Positions 1 to 9,316 of a stretch of DNA of 64,000 nucleotides are shown one piece after another. Positions within the stretch are counted from its first letter, which is position 1. Each line of letters opens with the position of its first letter. The stretch covers positions 9,827,001-9,891,000 of the forward strand of contig NZ_CP082164.1 of NCBI RefSeq assembly GCF_023101685.1. The letters run 5' to 3'. This DNA comes from Bradyrhizobium sp. 186 (lineage in GTDB: Bacteria > Pseudomonadota > Alphaproteobacteria > Rhizobiales > Xanthobacteraceae). The translations under genes and the position numbers were made by a program. The notes below the pieces were generated by a model. The model was not told where the DNA came from, did not search any database, and saw only the letters and a list, made by a program, of their open reading frames with translations.

Positions 1-2284
1 ACCCAATCCGCGTTGAGCTTGAGCTGGGCGACTTCGCTCGCGGTGAGCAGACCGTCGTCGAGCTCCGAGGGCTGATCCGGAATGGAGAGCGCGAGCGAGG
101 GCTCGCCCACATCCTTGACGTCGCCGGCAACAAGGCCGTGGGTGGCAAAGTAGATGATGCTGTATTGAGCAAGCGCTGCACGCTTGAGCGTCGTCTCACT
201 GGCATCGCGGCCGAGATGGATGTCGGCCTCGGCCGCGCCGACATCCCTGGCCACAGCGCTCAGCTCGTCCGCAGTGTCGGGCAGTTGCGGCAGCGCCTGC
301 GCAAGCCGCGCGCGATCGACGCCGGCGCCGCGCCAGAAGTCAGTATAGGCAATGGTCGCAATGCTGCGCGCGGCGACCTTGCCGCCTGCGGCGCGCCGGT
401 CTGCGGGTCCTTCTTGCGCAGGATTGAACACGGGATCGCCGAAGCCGGTCATCGGCTTGACGCCTTGGTCCTTGCGCGCGAAGGCGCGCAGCGATTTCAG
501 GCTGACGACCGATGGCAGCACCGACACGGCCTGACGCCGCAACAGCCAGGTGGCGCTGCGATAGCCTTCGAGCTTGTCCGGAATCGCAGCTTGCGGCTTC
601 TCCGTGACAAGCAAATGAAACGGCAATGCGGTCAGCGCACCCGACGGCACCACGAGCAGGCTGCGCTTGTCCTTTGTCAGCGCCTCGACCGGGCCGAGCA
701 GCGCGACATACAATTCGTTGGCAAGCGCAAGGTCGAACAACCCTGATTTGCCCGAGGCATCGCGCGCCTTGCCGACGTCGAGCCCCCTGCGGAAAGCAGA
801 CACCTTCTGCGCCAGCGCATCCGCGCCAAGCGGAACTTGCTTCCAATCGATGCCCTCGCGCGTGATCGCGATGACGTAGCTTTGCTTGTCGACAACGGAG
901 TAGAGCACCATTGCCTCGTTGGCTGACAGCAGCGGATGGATGTCTTTCACCGTCAGCGGCAGCGGATTGGAGAGCGAGGCGTAGTCGGGAAACTCGACGG
1001 CGAGCGTCTTCTGCAAGCCCGCGCGCTCGTTCGCGATCGCCGCGATCCGTGCACGGCTGCGCTGTTCGGACGCGACATCACGTTGCGCTGATTGCTTCGA
1101 CACCGCGGTGATGATCGCCTTGTCGAGCGCCTCGGCCTCGGCCGCCAGATCCTGATCTTTGCGCACCAGTTCGGCGAGCCGGTCGCTGCCGGCGGCGAGC
1201 CGCACTGCGAGCTTGTTCACCGCGGATGCTGCGGAGGATTGCGTTCCGCGCTGGATCGCGGCGAGCGCCTCGTCGAACGCCTTGTCATCGGGCAGCAGAT
1301 ATTGCTGTCGCGCGGCGAACAGGACCGGCAGCACGACGCGCAACTGCGCGCGATTGGTGGCAAGCGTCTTTTCCGCGAGCGGCAGCGCGGCCGCGTTCCG
1401 CCCGGACACGTAGAGGAAATAGGCGAGATTGCTGGTCGAGGTCGCGACATCAGGATGATCGGGCCCAAGCGCCCGCTCACGGATGACAAGCGCGCGGCGA
1501 TAGAGCGGCTCGGCGTCGGATAGCGCTGCTGGTGCTCGTAAAGACCGGCGAGATTATTCAGGGAGCGTGCGACGTCGGGATGATCCGGCCCCAACACCTT
1601 CTCGCGGATCGCGAGCGACCGCTTGATCGGCGCTTCGGCCTCCGCATCGCGGTTGAGGTCGCGATCAAGCTGGCCGAGATTGTTCAGGAGCGTCGCGACC
1701 GCCGGATGCTCGGGGCCGCCAACCTTCTGGTAGATCGCAAGCGCGCGCTGAAACAGCGGCTCGGCGTCGGCATAACGCTGCTGCTTCACATAGAACGTGG
1801 CGAGATTGTTGAGGGACTGCCCGACGTCGGGATGTTCGCGCGACAACGCCTTTTCGCGAATGGCGAGCGCGCGCTTGAACAGCGGCTCGGCCTCGGCGTA
1901 ACGGCTCTGCCGCTGATCGAGCGCTGCAAGATTGTTGAGCACGGGCGCGATCTCGACGCTGTCGAGGCCGGTCCCCTTCTCCATCAGCGCGATGGCGCGC
2001 TTGTAGAGCGGCTCGGCCTGATCGTCGTGGCCCTGGTCCGCGTAGATCTGCGCGAGGTTGTTGAGCGCGGCGGCGAGATCGCGGTTGTTGCTGGTCTTCT
2101 CCAGGCTCGCCACCATGGCCTGTGCCAGCGGCAGCGCTTCGGAATATTTGCCGGCGCTCTTGAGCCCATTGATCCGCGCGCTCTGCGCCGAGAGATCGCC
2201 CTTCTGGGCAAGGCCGGGCGTGGCTAGCGATGCGGTGATCGCGAGCGCCAAACCCGCGACCAGCGTCAAACGACGGCGTGTCAT
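1..2284 (-). pseudogene. Secreted TPR–CHAT (caspase-like) protein, frameshifted, C-terminus beyond window
   Basis: The start at 2284 gives a signal peptide ending near AQKGD, then about five tandem tetratricopeptide repeats with the NLA(x)LY / AEPLFKRALAI pattern of kinesin-light-chain-type TPRs. The intact frame runs to about 1530. There the repeat QQRYADAEPLYRRAL is broken after QQRY, because the DNA reads tatccgacgcc where the repeat predicts tatgccgacgcc, so one base is missing. In the shifted frame coding continues without a stop to the window edge and shows a CHAT domain, with the catalytic His in FATHGLVAGD at about 138–140. The catalytic Cys motif would lie beyond base 1. CHAT domains are caspase-superfamily proteases, usually paired with TPRs. 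The break could be decay or a sequence error. Family assignment is firm, functionality is not. Confidence 0.8.
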
Positions 2285-2368
2285 GAACCCTCTCGCTGCC
2301 GACCTCAGGCCATTACGGTGTTGGGTCGCAGCGACGGGCAGCGGCGTTCAAATTGTCGCGGCTGGTCC

Positions 2369-2446
2369 GTCTTGTAGAGTGTCTTGGCCTGCTAAAGGGT
2401 CTTGGCCCGCTAGAGTGTCTTGGCCCTAAAGTGTCTTGGCCCGCGC
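2369..2446. repeat. Short tandem repeats (16–18 bp) at the 3' end of hugZ
   Basis: Units beginning gtcttggcc recur at about 2381, 2399, 2417 and 2433, with a partial unit (gtcttgtagagt) at 2369. The spacing is 18, 18 and 16 bases. The array overlaps the stop codon (2426–2428) and last codons of the HugZ gene, so unit number could change its C-terminus. Confidence 0.6.
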
Positions 2447-3160
2447 TTCGCCCGCTAGCCGGACCAACACCTTGCGTAGCGCCGTGCCGCTCGTCACCCG
2501 CTCCGGGAACTCCAGCCGCAGCGCGGTCTGGCCTTCCTGCATGTCGAGACCCTCGGGGTCGCAGCCGGTGCAGCGCCAATCGCCTTCGGCCGCACCGAGG
2601 AGTTTTGTTGCATAGAGGCCCATGGCGTCGCGATGGTCGGCATTCATGTGCTCGACGGCCCCTTCCTCCGCCACCAGCAAATCCTCTGCACCCGTAAGGT
2701 CCGTGAGGAACTGCTCAGGCTTGAGATCGACGATGCGGCCAAAGCCGGCGACCAGATGGGTTCCCGAGGGTCGAATCCGGAAGAAGGAAAAATCCCTAAA
2801 CGAAACAAAGGCTTCCGCGGACGGATGGGCATTGAGATACCGCCGCTGAAGGAGATCCCTCTCGGCGTCAGCCTGTTCCGCCAGACCGGACAACATGATC
2901 CGGGCGCCCTCGAGGGGATCGCCTGCCGCCCGCTCGTCCAGCATCAGGGAGATCCTGGGGTCGGCGAGGGTGTTCTTGGTGTGAATGGCCAGACGCGAGA
3001 TCAGCAGGATCGGCGAGCCGTCCGGGTGGCTCGCCAGATTGACCAGGGAACAATAAGGATCGCCGCTGCCGGCCATCAGCGTTGCCAGCGCGCCCTGCCG
3101 CGACCGCCTGAGCAGCGATTTGGCGAGCTTACCGGGGTCGAAATCGGGGGTCGGTTGCAT
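2426..3160 (-). CDS. HugZ-family haem utilisation / pyridoxamine 5'-phosphate oxidase-like protein
   Basis: The 244-residue protein has an N-terminal split-barrel flavin/haem fold ([35 protein letters not shown]) and a C-terminal DUF2470-type domain with [14 protein letters not shown]. This is the two-domain layout of HugZ-type proteins, which bind and in some species degrade haem. I chose the ATG at 3160 with gagaaag upstream over an in-frame TTG at 3187. It is divergent from chvI, with about 240 bases between. A role in iron or haem use is inferred from family only. Its stop lies in a short tandem repeat array. Confidence 0.85.
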   Translation of the reverse strand: MQPTPDFDPGKLAKSLLRRSRQGALATLMAGSGDPYCSLVNLASHPDGSPILLISRLAIHTKNTLADPRISLMLDERAAGDPLEGARIMLSGLAEQADAERDLLQRRYLNAHPSAEAFVSFRDFSFFRIRPSGTHLVAGFGRIVDLKPEQFLTDLTGAEDLLVAEEGAVEHMNADHRDAMGLYATKLLGAAEGDWRCTGCDPEGLDMQEGQTALRLEFPERVTSGTALRKVLVRLAGEARAKTL

Positions 3161-3399
3161 CGGCTTTCTCGGTTCGGGTGGTTGCAAGGTGGGCCTTATT
3201 TCGGGTAAACGGGGATCTGGTTATGGGTCGAGATGCGGCGAATCTGCCGTGTTTCGCGGAACTTGGTCACACTTCAGCCCAGCTTGCATTGCTCGGTGAC
3301 AAAGTTCGAACTCCAAGTTCGGGACCCATCTATGCGGCGCATCACTGGATTGCTCGCCGTTTCAAGCCACGATCCAAACGGAAAGCAGAAAGCAGGCTC

Positions 3400-4101
3400 A
3401 TGCCCACAATCGCTTTGGTCGACGACGACCGCAACATTCTCACATCCGTCTCGATCGCGCTGGAAGCCGAAGGCTACCGCATCATGACTTACACCGACGG
3501 CGCCTCTGCGCTCGACGGTTTCCGCACCACCCAGCCCGATCTCGCCATCCTCGACATCAAGATGCCGCGCATGGACGGCATGGAGACGCTGCGGCGGCTG
3601 CGGCAGAAATCCGACCTGCCGGTGATCTTCCTCACCTCCAAGGACGAAGAGATCGACGAACTGTTCGGCCTCAAGATGGGCGCCGACGATTTCATCCGCA
3701 AACCGTTCTCGCAGCGCCTGCTGGTCGAGCGCGTCAAGGCAGTGCTGCGCCGCTCGGCGCCGAAGGATCCGACCGTCGCGCCGAAGGAGAACGACGCCAA
3801 GGCGCTCGATCGCGGCCTGCTGCGCATGGATCCGGAACGGCATACCTGCACCTGGAAGAACGAGCCGGTGACGCTGACCGTCACTGAATTCCTGATCCTC
3901 CAGGCGCTCGCGACCCGGCCCGGCGTGGTGAAGAGCCGCAACGCGCTGATGGACGCCGCCTATGACGACCAAGTCTATGTCGACGACCGCACCATCGACA
4001 GCCACATCAAGCGGCTGCGCAAAAAGTTCAAGGTGGTCGACAACGAGTTCGAGATGATCGAGACGCTCTATGGCGTCGGCTACCGGTTCAAGGAAGCCTG
4101 A
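3400..4101 (+). CDS. chvI: Response regulator ChvI (OmpR family)
   Basis: The 233-residue protein has a receiver domain with the acidic pocket VDDD (residues 7–10), phospho-acceptor Asp52 in ILDIKMP and the conserved LTSKD, followed by an OmpR/PhoB winged helix ([25 protein letters not shown]). An in-frame TTG/ATG extension back to 3178 is not family-like, whereas ATG 3400 starts [10 protein letters not shown] exactly as expected. It is followed by its kinase gene chvG. In rhizobia ChvI controls the response to acidity and envelope state, including exopolysaccharide and motility genes. That role is family knowledge, not seen here. Confidence 0.95.
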   Translation: MPTIALVDDDRNILTSVSIALEAEGYRIMTYTDGASALDGFRTTQPDLAILDIKMPRMDGMETLRRLRQKSDLPVIFLTSKDEEIDELFGLKMGADDFIRKPFSQRLLVERVKAVLRRSAPKDPTVAPKENDAKALDRGLLRMDPERHTCTWKNEPVTLTVTEFLILQALATRPGVVKSRNALMDAAYDDQVYVDDRTIDSHIKRLRKKFKVVDNEFEMIETLYGVGYRFKEA

Positions 4102-4218
4102 GGCGCACGCGCCTTCACGAAAGACCAGAGCAGCACCGGTTCTGATTCCATCGGAACTGGGATGGCTCTAGGATGCGGGGACTTGATCGCACAAGCTGTC
4201 CCAACGCGGGCGTAAGCA

Positions 4219-6024
4219 TTGCTTGACCGAACGCAGCCTGATTCAAACCAGAACGCCGAGGATGTCGCATCCGACGGCGGTCCGGATCACGTGGCCAAGG
4301 GCAAGCCGGTCGCGCAAGGCTGGCGGCCGCTGAACTGGCTGAAGCGCGCCGGGCAGTTCTTCTTCGCGCTGTCCTTCTCGAGCCTGACCCGCCGCATCGT
4401 CTCGCTCAACCTCGCGGGCCTCGTCGCGCTGGTTGCGAGCATCCTGTACCTGTCGCAGTTCCGCGCCGGCCTGATCGACGCGCGCGCACAGAGCCTGCTG
4501 GTGCAGGCCGAAATCATCGCCGGCGCGATCGCGGCGTCCGCGACCGTGCAGACCAACGCCATCACCATCGATCCCGACCGGCTGCTCGACCTCAAGCCCG
4601 GCGAGACCTATGGCGGTCCGGACGACTATTCGCCGCTGGATTTCCCGATCAATCCGGAGCGCGTGGCGCCGGTGCTGCGTACTCTGATCTCGCCGACCAA
4701 GACCCGCGCCCGCATCTACGATCCCAACGGCAGCCTGCTGCTCGACAGCCGCAACCTCGAAAACGTGCTGCGCTTCGACCTGCCGCCGCTGTCCGCCGAG
4801 AAACCCGGTGTCGTCGAGCGCGGCATGGTCGCGGTGCGCACCTGGCTGAACCGCGGCGACCTGCCGCTCTATCGCGAGCTCGGGCCCGAGAACGGCAATG
4901 GCTATGCGGAGGTCGGCGACGCGCTCCAGGGCCAGAAGCGCTCGATGGTGCGGGTCAATGCGCGCGGCGAGGTGATCGTCTCGGTCGCGGTCCCGGTGCT
5001 GCGCTCGCGCGCCATCCGCGGCGCGCTGATGCTGTCGACGCAGGGCGATGACATCGACCAGATGGTCACCGCCGAGCGCCTGGCGATCCTCAAAGTTGGC
5101 GGCGTCGCCGCCGCCGTCATGATCATGCTGTCGCTGCTGCTCGCCAGCACGATCGCAGGTCCCGTGCGCCGGCTCGCCGACAGTGCCGAGCGCGTCCGCC
5201 GCCGCATCAAGAGCCGCGTCGAGATCCCCGACTTCACCCGCCGCCGCGACGAGATCGGCCATCTCTCCGGCGCGCTGCGCGACATGACCAACGCGCTCTA
5301 CAAGCGGATCGAGGCGATCGAGATGTTCGCCGCCGACGTCGCCCACGAGCTGAAGAACCCGCTGACCTCGCTGCGCTCCGCGGTCGAGACGCTGCCGCTG
5401 GCGCGCAACGAGAACAGCCGCGCCCGACTGCTCGAAGTGATCGAGCATGACGTCAAAAGACTGGACCGGCTGATCTCGGACATCTCGGATGCAAGCCGGC
5501 TCGATGCCGAGCTGCAACGGCAGGACGCGAGCCCGGTCGATCTGCGGCGCCTGCTGACGACGCTGGTGTCGGTCGCCAACGAGACAAAACTCGGTCACGA
5601 CGTCGCGGTCGAGGCACGCTTCGAGGGCCGCAGCCCGAACGACAGCCTTGCGGTGCCCGGTCACGACTCCCGGCTCGGGCAAGTTGTCTCCAACCTGCTC
5701 TCCAACGCGCAGTCCTTCTCCGAGCCCGGCAGCAAGGTGCGGCTCACCTGCCACCGCGTGCGCGGAGAAATCGAGATCGTGGTCGACGACGACGGCCCCG
5801 GCATCCGCGACGACGCGCTGGAGCGCATCTTCGAGCGTTTCTACACCGACCGGCCGCACCAGGGCTTTGGTCAAAACTCCGGCCTCGGGCTGTCGATCTC
5901 CAAGCAGATCGTCGACGCCCATGGCGGGCGCATCTGGGCCGAGAATCGCACAGGCCCGCCGGACGCCGACGGGGCGCCTACGATTACCGGCGCGCACTTC
6001 GTGGTGAGGCTGCCGGCGCTATGA
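4219..6024 (+). CDS. chvG: Sensor histidine kinase ChvG
   Basis: The 601-residue inner-membrane kinase has a TM segment near residues 60–85, a periplasmic sensor region, a second TM near 290–315, a HAMP segment, an H-box (FAADVAHELKNPLTSLR, His about 376) and an ATPase domain (NLLSNA, DDDGPGI, GLGLSISKQI). It is the partner of ChvI just upstream. The start is TTG at 4219. A GTG at 4291 is an alternative and I see no strong ribosome site for either. The stop overlaps the hprK start (ATGA), so the two are translationally coupled. Confidence 0.93.
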   Translation: MLDRTQPDSNQNAEDVASDGGPDHVAKGKPVAQGWRPLNWLKRAGQFFFALSFSSLTRRIVSLNLAGLVALVASILYLSQFRAGLIDARAQSLLVQAEIIAGAIAASATVQTNAITIDPDRLLDLKPGETYGGPDDYSPLDFPINPERVAPVLRTLISPTKTRARIYDPNGSLLLDSRNLENVLRFDLPPLSAEKPGVVERGMVAVRTWLNRGDLPLYRELGPENGNGYAEVGDALQGQKRSMVRVNARGEVIVSVAVPVLRSRAIRGALMLSTQGDDIDQMVTAERLAILKVGGVAAAVMIMLSLLLASTIAGPVRRLADSAERVRRRIKSRVEIPDFTRRRDEIGHLSGALRDMTNALYKRIEAIEMFAADVAHELKNPLTSLRSAVETLPLARNENSRARLLEVIEHDVKRLDRLISDISDASRLDAELQRQDASPVDLRRLLTTLVSVANETKLGHDVAVEARFEGRSPNDSLAVPGHDSRLGQVVSNLLSNAQSFSEPGSKVRLTCHRVRGEIEIVVDDDGPGIRDDALERIFERFYTDRPHQGFGQNSGLGLSISKQIVDAHGGRIWAENRTGPPDADGAPTITGAHFVVRLPAL

Positions 6025-6470
6025 GCGAAGGCGGGCCCAGCGTTCATGCTTCGGCGGTGAAGGTCGGGAATCTGGCGGTGCTGATCCGCGGGCCTTCCGG
6101 CGCCGGCAAGTCGCGGCTTGCCTTCGATTTGATCATGGCGGGGCGCGCCGGCGTCGTCGAAAGCGCCGTTCTGGTCGGCGATGACCGTGTCCATCTGGCG
6201 ACAGTCGGCCAGGAAATTGTAGTCCGCCCCGCCCATCCATTGGCCGGTTTGATCGAGGTCCGGGGGTTGGGAATTCGGCTCTGCGACTTCGTGGAGATTG
6301 CGACCGTGGGTCTCGTGGTCGATCTCGAAGCGGACGACGCGGAACGTCTGCCGCCTCCCGAATCCCTGAAAACAAGCATCTTCGGTGTCGAAATACCGCG
6401 AATCCCGGTCGCCCGCGGCTATTTACCCCTCCCACTGGTTGTTGCGGCCTTGACCACTACCAAGAGTTAA
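6021..6470 (+). CDS. hprK: HPr kinase/phosphorylase, short alphaproteobacterial form
   Basis: The 149-residue protein consists almost only of the P-loop kinase core, with Walker A GPSGAGKS at residues 24–31, a VGDD-R-HL segment and the HPrK signature around HPLAGLIEVRGLGI. The N-terminal domain of the Gram-positive enzyme (about 310 residues) is missing, as is usual in Rhizobiales. It would phosphorylate a serine of the HPr encoded two genes on. It overlaps chvG by four bases. A gap of about 210 bases before the EIIA gene may hold a second promoter. Confidence 0.92.
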   Translation: MSEGGPSVHASAVKVGNLAVLIRGPSGAGKSRLAFDLIMAGRAGVVESAVLVGDDRVHLATVGQEIVVRPAHPLAGLIEVRGLGIRLCDFVEIATVGLVVDLEADDAERLPPPESLKTSIFGVEIPRIPVARGYLPLPLVVAALTTTKS

Positions 6471-6679
6471 TCTTCCGTTGACCCCTCGGGCGATTGTTTG
6501 AAGGGAAATGGTAACCATATGAACCCCACTATCGCGACCGAATAGACCGGCGCAGCTCCCCTCATCCATCCGTCTAGATTCAGGGAGATACGCAACATCC
6601 CCCCTTGCGCGGGGGCTCTGGATGGTCAAAGTGGCGCGTTCGTGCGGTGCACCAAAAGCGCCCGCGAGGAGTTTTTCCG

Positions 6680-7081
6680 ATGATTGGTCTAGTACTTGTG
6701 ACCCACGGGCGCCTTGCCGACGAATTCAAGGCAGCGCTTGAACATGTCATGGGCCCGCAAAAGCAAATCGAAGCGATCACGATCGGCGCCGAAGATGATT
6801 CCGATCTCTGTCGAAGCGACATCATAGAAGCGGTTAACCGGGTCGATTCCGGTGACGGCGTTGCGATCCTCACCGACATGTTCGGCGGCACGCCGTCCAA
6901 CCTTGCAATATCCTGCATGAGCCGGCCGAAGGTCGAGGTGCTCGCGGGCATCAACCTTCCCATGCTGGTGAAGCTCGCCAAGGTGCGCGAGGAGCGTTCG
7001 CTGCCTGATGCGATCGCGATGGCCCAGGAAGCGGGCCGCAAATACGTCACCATTGCCAGCCGCGTCCTCGCCGGCAAATGA
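6680..7081 (+). CDS. PTS system EIIA component, mannose family (EIIA-Man/ManX)
   Basis: The 133-residue protein starts MIGLVLVTHGRLA, placing the phosphorylated His at position 9, followed by an EIIA-Man core (VAILTDMFGGTPSNLA). ATG 6680 has gaggag 10 bases upstream, and an in-frame upstream extension to 6605 is not conserved in character. No sugar permease components are next to it, so like other rhizobial PTS-Ntr/Man sets it probably acts in regulation, taking phosphate from HPr. The stop overlaps the HPr start by four bases. Confidence 0.93.
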   Translation: MIGLVLVTHGRLADEFKAALEHVMGPQKQIEAITIGAEDDSDLCRSDIIEAVNRVDSGDGVAILTDMFGGTPSNLAISCMSRPKVEVLAGINLPMLVKLAKVREERSLPDAIAMAQEAGRKYVTIASRVLAGK

Positions 7082-7404
7082 GCGACGACGCGCCGCTCGG
7101 AAACCAGACCGGGACAGGCGCGCCCGCGGGCGCGATTTCCAAAGAGCTCCTGATCATCAACAAGCGCGGCCTGCACGCCCGCGCTTCGGCCAAATTCGTC
7201 CAGGCAGTCGAGCGCTTCAATGCGCAGGTCTGGGTGACGCGCGGCGGCGAAACCGTCGGCGGCACCTCGATCATGGGCCTGATGATGCTGGCCGCAGGGC
7301 CGGGCACCACGATCACGGTGGCGGCCGCCGGCGATGATGCTGAAGCGGCGCTTGCGGCGATCACGGAACTCGTTGAGAGCAAGTTCAACGAGGAAGGGAC
7401 TTGA
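7078..7404 (+). CDS. HPr family phosphocarrier protein
   Basis: The 108-residue HPr has an N-terminal extension of about 20 residues. The phosphorylated His is residue 33 in NKRGLHARASAKF. The regulatory serine is residue 64 in GGTSIMGLMML, the site HPrK acts on. It relays phosphate from EI (not in the window) to the EIIA protein encoded just upstream, with which it overlaps (ATGA). The conserved Ser together with hprK in the same cluster supports a working Ser-phosphorylation switch. Confidence 0.94.
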   Translation: MSDDAPLGNQTGTGAPAGAISKELLIINKRGLHARASAKFVQAVERFNAQVWVTRGGETVGGTSIMGLMMLAAGPGTTITVAAAGDDAEAALAAITELVESKFNEEGT

Positions 7405-7435
7405 GGCCGTAGCCTTCGCCACGCGCTCAGGTGCG

Positions 7436-7571
7436 CTCCCTCGCCCCGTTCTTACGGGGAGAGGGCTGGGGTGAGGGCCTCTCTCCACACGTGAGATCGT
7501 CGAGGGACCTGTACCCCCTCACCCGGATCGCAAGAGCGATCCGACCTCTCCCCGCAAGCGGGGCGAGGTGA
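7436..7571. repeat. Large imperfect inverted repeat, Bradyrhizobium-type intergenic palindrome
   Basis: Two arms, ctcgccccgttcttacgggg and ctccccgcaagcggggcgag with flanking tggggtgaggg / ccctcaccc, face each other between the convergent HPr and glycosyltransferase genes. Each arm also carries its own small hairpin. A related half-unit occurs at about 27424–27455. It may serve as a bidirectional terminator, since both genes end here. Confidence 0.6.
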
Positions 7572-7576
7572 AAAGC

Positions 7577-9202
7577 TCACTTCCCCGGCGGCGCGATGTA
7601 GATGTTCCAGGTCATCGACGGTCCCGCCTTGCCGTGGGTGAAGCGGCGCGTCGTCATCACGATGCGCTCGGCATTTGGCGTGGTCTCCGACACCCATTTC
7701 TCGAACGCCGGCAGGCGGCCGTCGGTCGGGTCGAACACACCGATGAAGCCGAACTTCTTGACGTCCTCGAGCGAGGTCAGACCGGAATTCCAGGCTTCGT
7801 TCGGTGTGAACGCGCCGGGATGATCGGCGCTGTAGAACACCATCGGCTGGATCGACTCCATGGTGCCGGCGACGATGGCCCAGCGCGAGGCAAAGCGCGC
7901 GTGCCAGGCCTGCGTCAGTTCGTGTGCCAGCTCCGAGCGCGCGCCATAGGTCGCCGTATTGTCGGCATTGATCGCCATCTCGCGCGCGGCGATCCAGGGC
8001 GAGGCGGCGAGTGTCGCGACGCTCAGCACCAGCCAGATCGCGGCGATGTTGAACAGCGTCGCGCTCTGCACGCGCAACGCCGGGATCGCGACCAGCGCGA
8101 GCGGCACCAGGAAGAACAGCGAGATGCCCCAATCGGTCTTCATGTAGACGCTGAAGACGAGCGCGCCGAGCGGCGGCCCGGCCGCGACGATGATCTGGAT
8201 GATCCAGATGTTCAGCGCCTGCGAAAAATTGACGCCCGGATTGGCGCCGCGCGCCCAGGCGCGCGTGACGATGCGCAACGGCGCGCGCAGCAGCAGCGTG
8301 AACCACGGCGGCACCAGCGCCATCGCCAGCGCTGCGAGCGCCACCGGTAACGCCAGCAGCGAGAGATTGTGCAGGACATAGCCGAACACGAGCTGATGCA
8401 CCTGACCGCTGTCCTCGATACTGTAGGTGTCGCCGGCATAGGTCAGCGGCACGAAATGCGCCTCCGCCAGCCAGACGATGTGCGGGATCATCGCCACGAC
8501 AAGCGTCGCGATCGCGACCCACGGTGCCGGCGACAGCAGGAATTTCGTCCGCTCGGGATGGATCAGCGCGGCGAGCCCGATGGCGCCGATCATGGTCAGC
8601 ACCCAGTATTTGGTCATCAGCGCCAGCGCGCCGGCAAGGCCAAGCCAGATGCCGGACTGCCAGCTCCGCTTCTCGAAGGCGTTGAGATAGGCGAGCACGA
8701 CGAGCGGCAGCGTGACGAGCTGCAACAGGTCCGGGTTGTACTTGAAGCCCTTGAAATTGAAGATCGGGTAGAGCGCGACCATCACCACGACCAGGAACGC
8801 GCGCCTTGCATCCACCACGCGCAGCGCGACCAGCCAGCAGATCACCATGCCGACCCCGACGGTCGCCATCGCGAGCGCATAGGTCGCCCAGTCCGCCGCC
8901 GGGAACACCATGAACCAGAGGCCCGCGATCCAGCCCGACAGCGGCGGGTGCTTGCCGTAGCCGAGCAGGAATTTCTGGCCCCAGCCATAGGCTTCCGCGA
9001 CGTCCATATGAACGTCCTGCGCCGCCTTCAGATTGATCAGGATGAAGGTCCAGAGCACCGCATGCAGGACGGCAAGCTGGATCACCAGCCACAGCCGGGC
9101 CTGCGGCCGGATCGCGCAGGCAACCAGCCAGGCCCGGAAGCGGCCAAAGCTCACCCGGGTCTTCGCGCGCGCTTTGGCGGATGGGATCGAGGTCGTGGAC
9201 AT
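7577..9202 (-). CDS. GT39/ArnT-like membrane glycosyltransferase
   Basis: The 541-residue polytopic protein has about eleven hydrophobic segments, beginning at RLWLVIQLAVLHAVLWTFIL. The first outside loop holds DVHMDVAEAYGWGQKFLLGYGKHPPLSGW, the acidic catalytic-loop pattern and PPL motif of the dolichyl/undecaprenyl-phosphate sugar transferase superfamily (PMT_2). A soluble C-terminal part follows. It likely moves a sugar from a polyprenyl carrier onto lipid A, a glycan or a protein outside the membrane; the acceptor cannot be read from sequence. It is divergent from lepA. Confidence 0.85.
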   Translation of the reverse strand: MSTTSIPSAKARAKTRVSFGRFRAWLVACAIRPQARLWLVIQLAVLHAVLWTFILINLKAAQDVHMDVAEAYGWGQKFLLGYGKHPPLSGWIAGLWFMVFPAADWATYALAMATVGVGMVICWLVALRVVDARRAFLVVVMVALYPIFNFKGFKYNPDLLQLVTLPLVVLAYLNAFEKRSWQSGIWLGLAGALALMTKYWVLTMIGAIGLAALIHPERTKFLLSPAPWVAIATLVVAMIPHIVWLAEAHFVPLTYAGDTYSIEDSGQVHQLVFGYVLHNLSLLALPVALAALAMALVPPWFTLLLRAPLRIVTRAWARGANPGVNFSQALNIWIIQIIVAAGPPLGALVFSVYMKTDWGISLFFLVPLALVAIPALRVQSATLFNIAAIWLVLSVATLAASPWIAAREMAINADNTATYGARSELAHELTQAWHARFASRWAIVAGTMESIQPMVFYSADHPGAFTPNEAWNSGLTSLEDVKKFGFIGVFDPTDGRLPAFEKWVSETTPNAERIVMTTRRFTHGKAGPSMTWNIYIAPPGK

Positions 9203-9316
9203 GGGCCGTTGCGTAGCGCGTTTTCGGCTCCCGTGGAATCAGCTTGGCGTGAAGAGAGCCCCTGAAAATACAGCAATATGGTTGCCGCACGGGGATGTGA
9301 GTGGTATCCCGCGCCC

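Noticed and set aside
1217..1530. Arg/Ser-rich C-terminus of the uncorrected TPR frame
   Set aside because: It is the out-of-frame product of the missing base; the shifted frame carries the TPR and CHAT sequence.
2369..2446. CRISPR-like direct repeats
   Set aside because: Units are 16–18 bases, adjacent without spacers and partly coding; no cas genes in the window.
4243..5997. 584-codon open frame on the minus strand
   Set aside because: It is the antisense of chvG. High GC makes long antisense frames common; the product is Arg/His/Asp-rich without domains.
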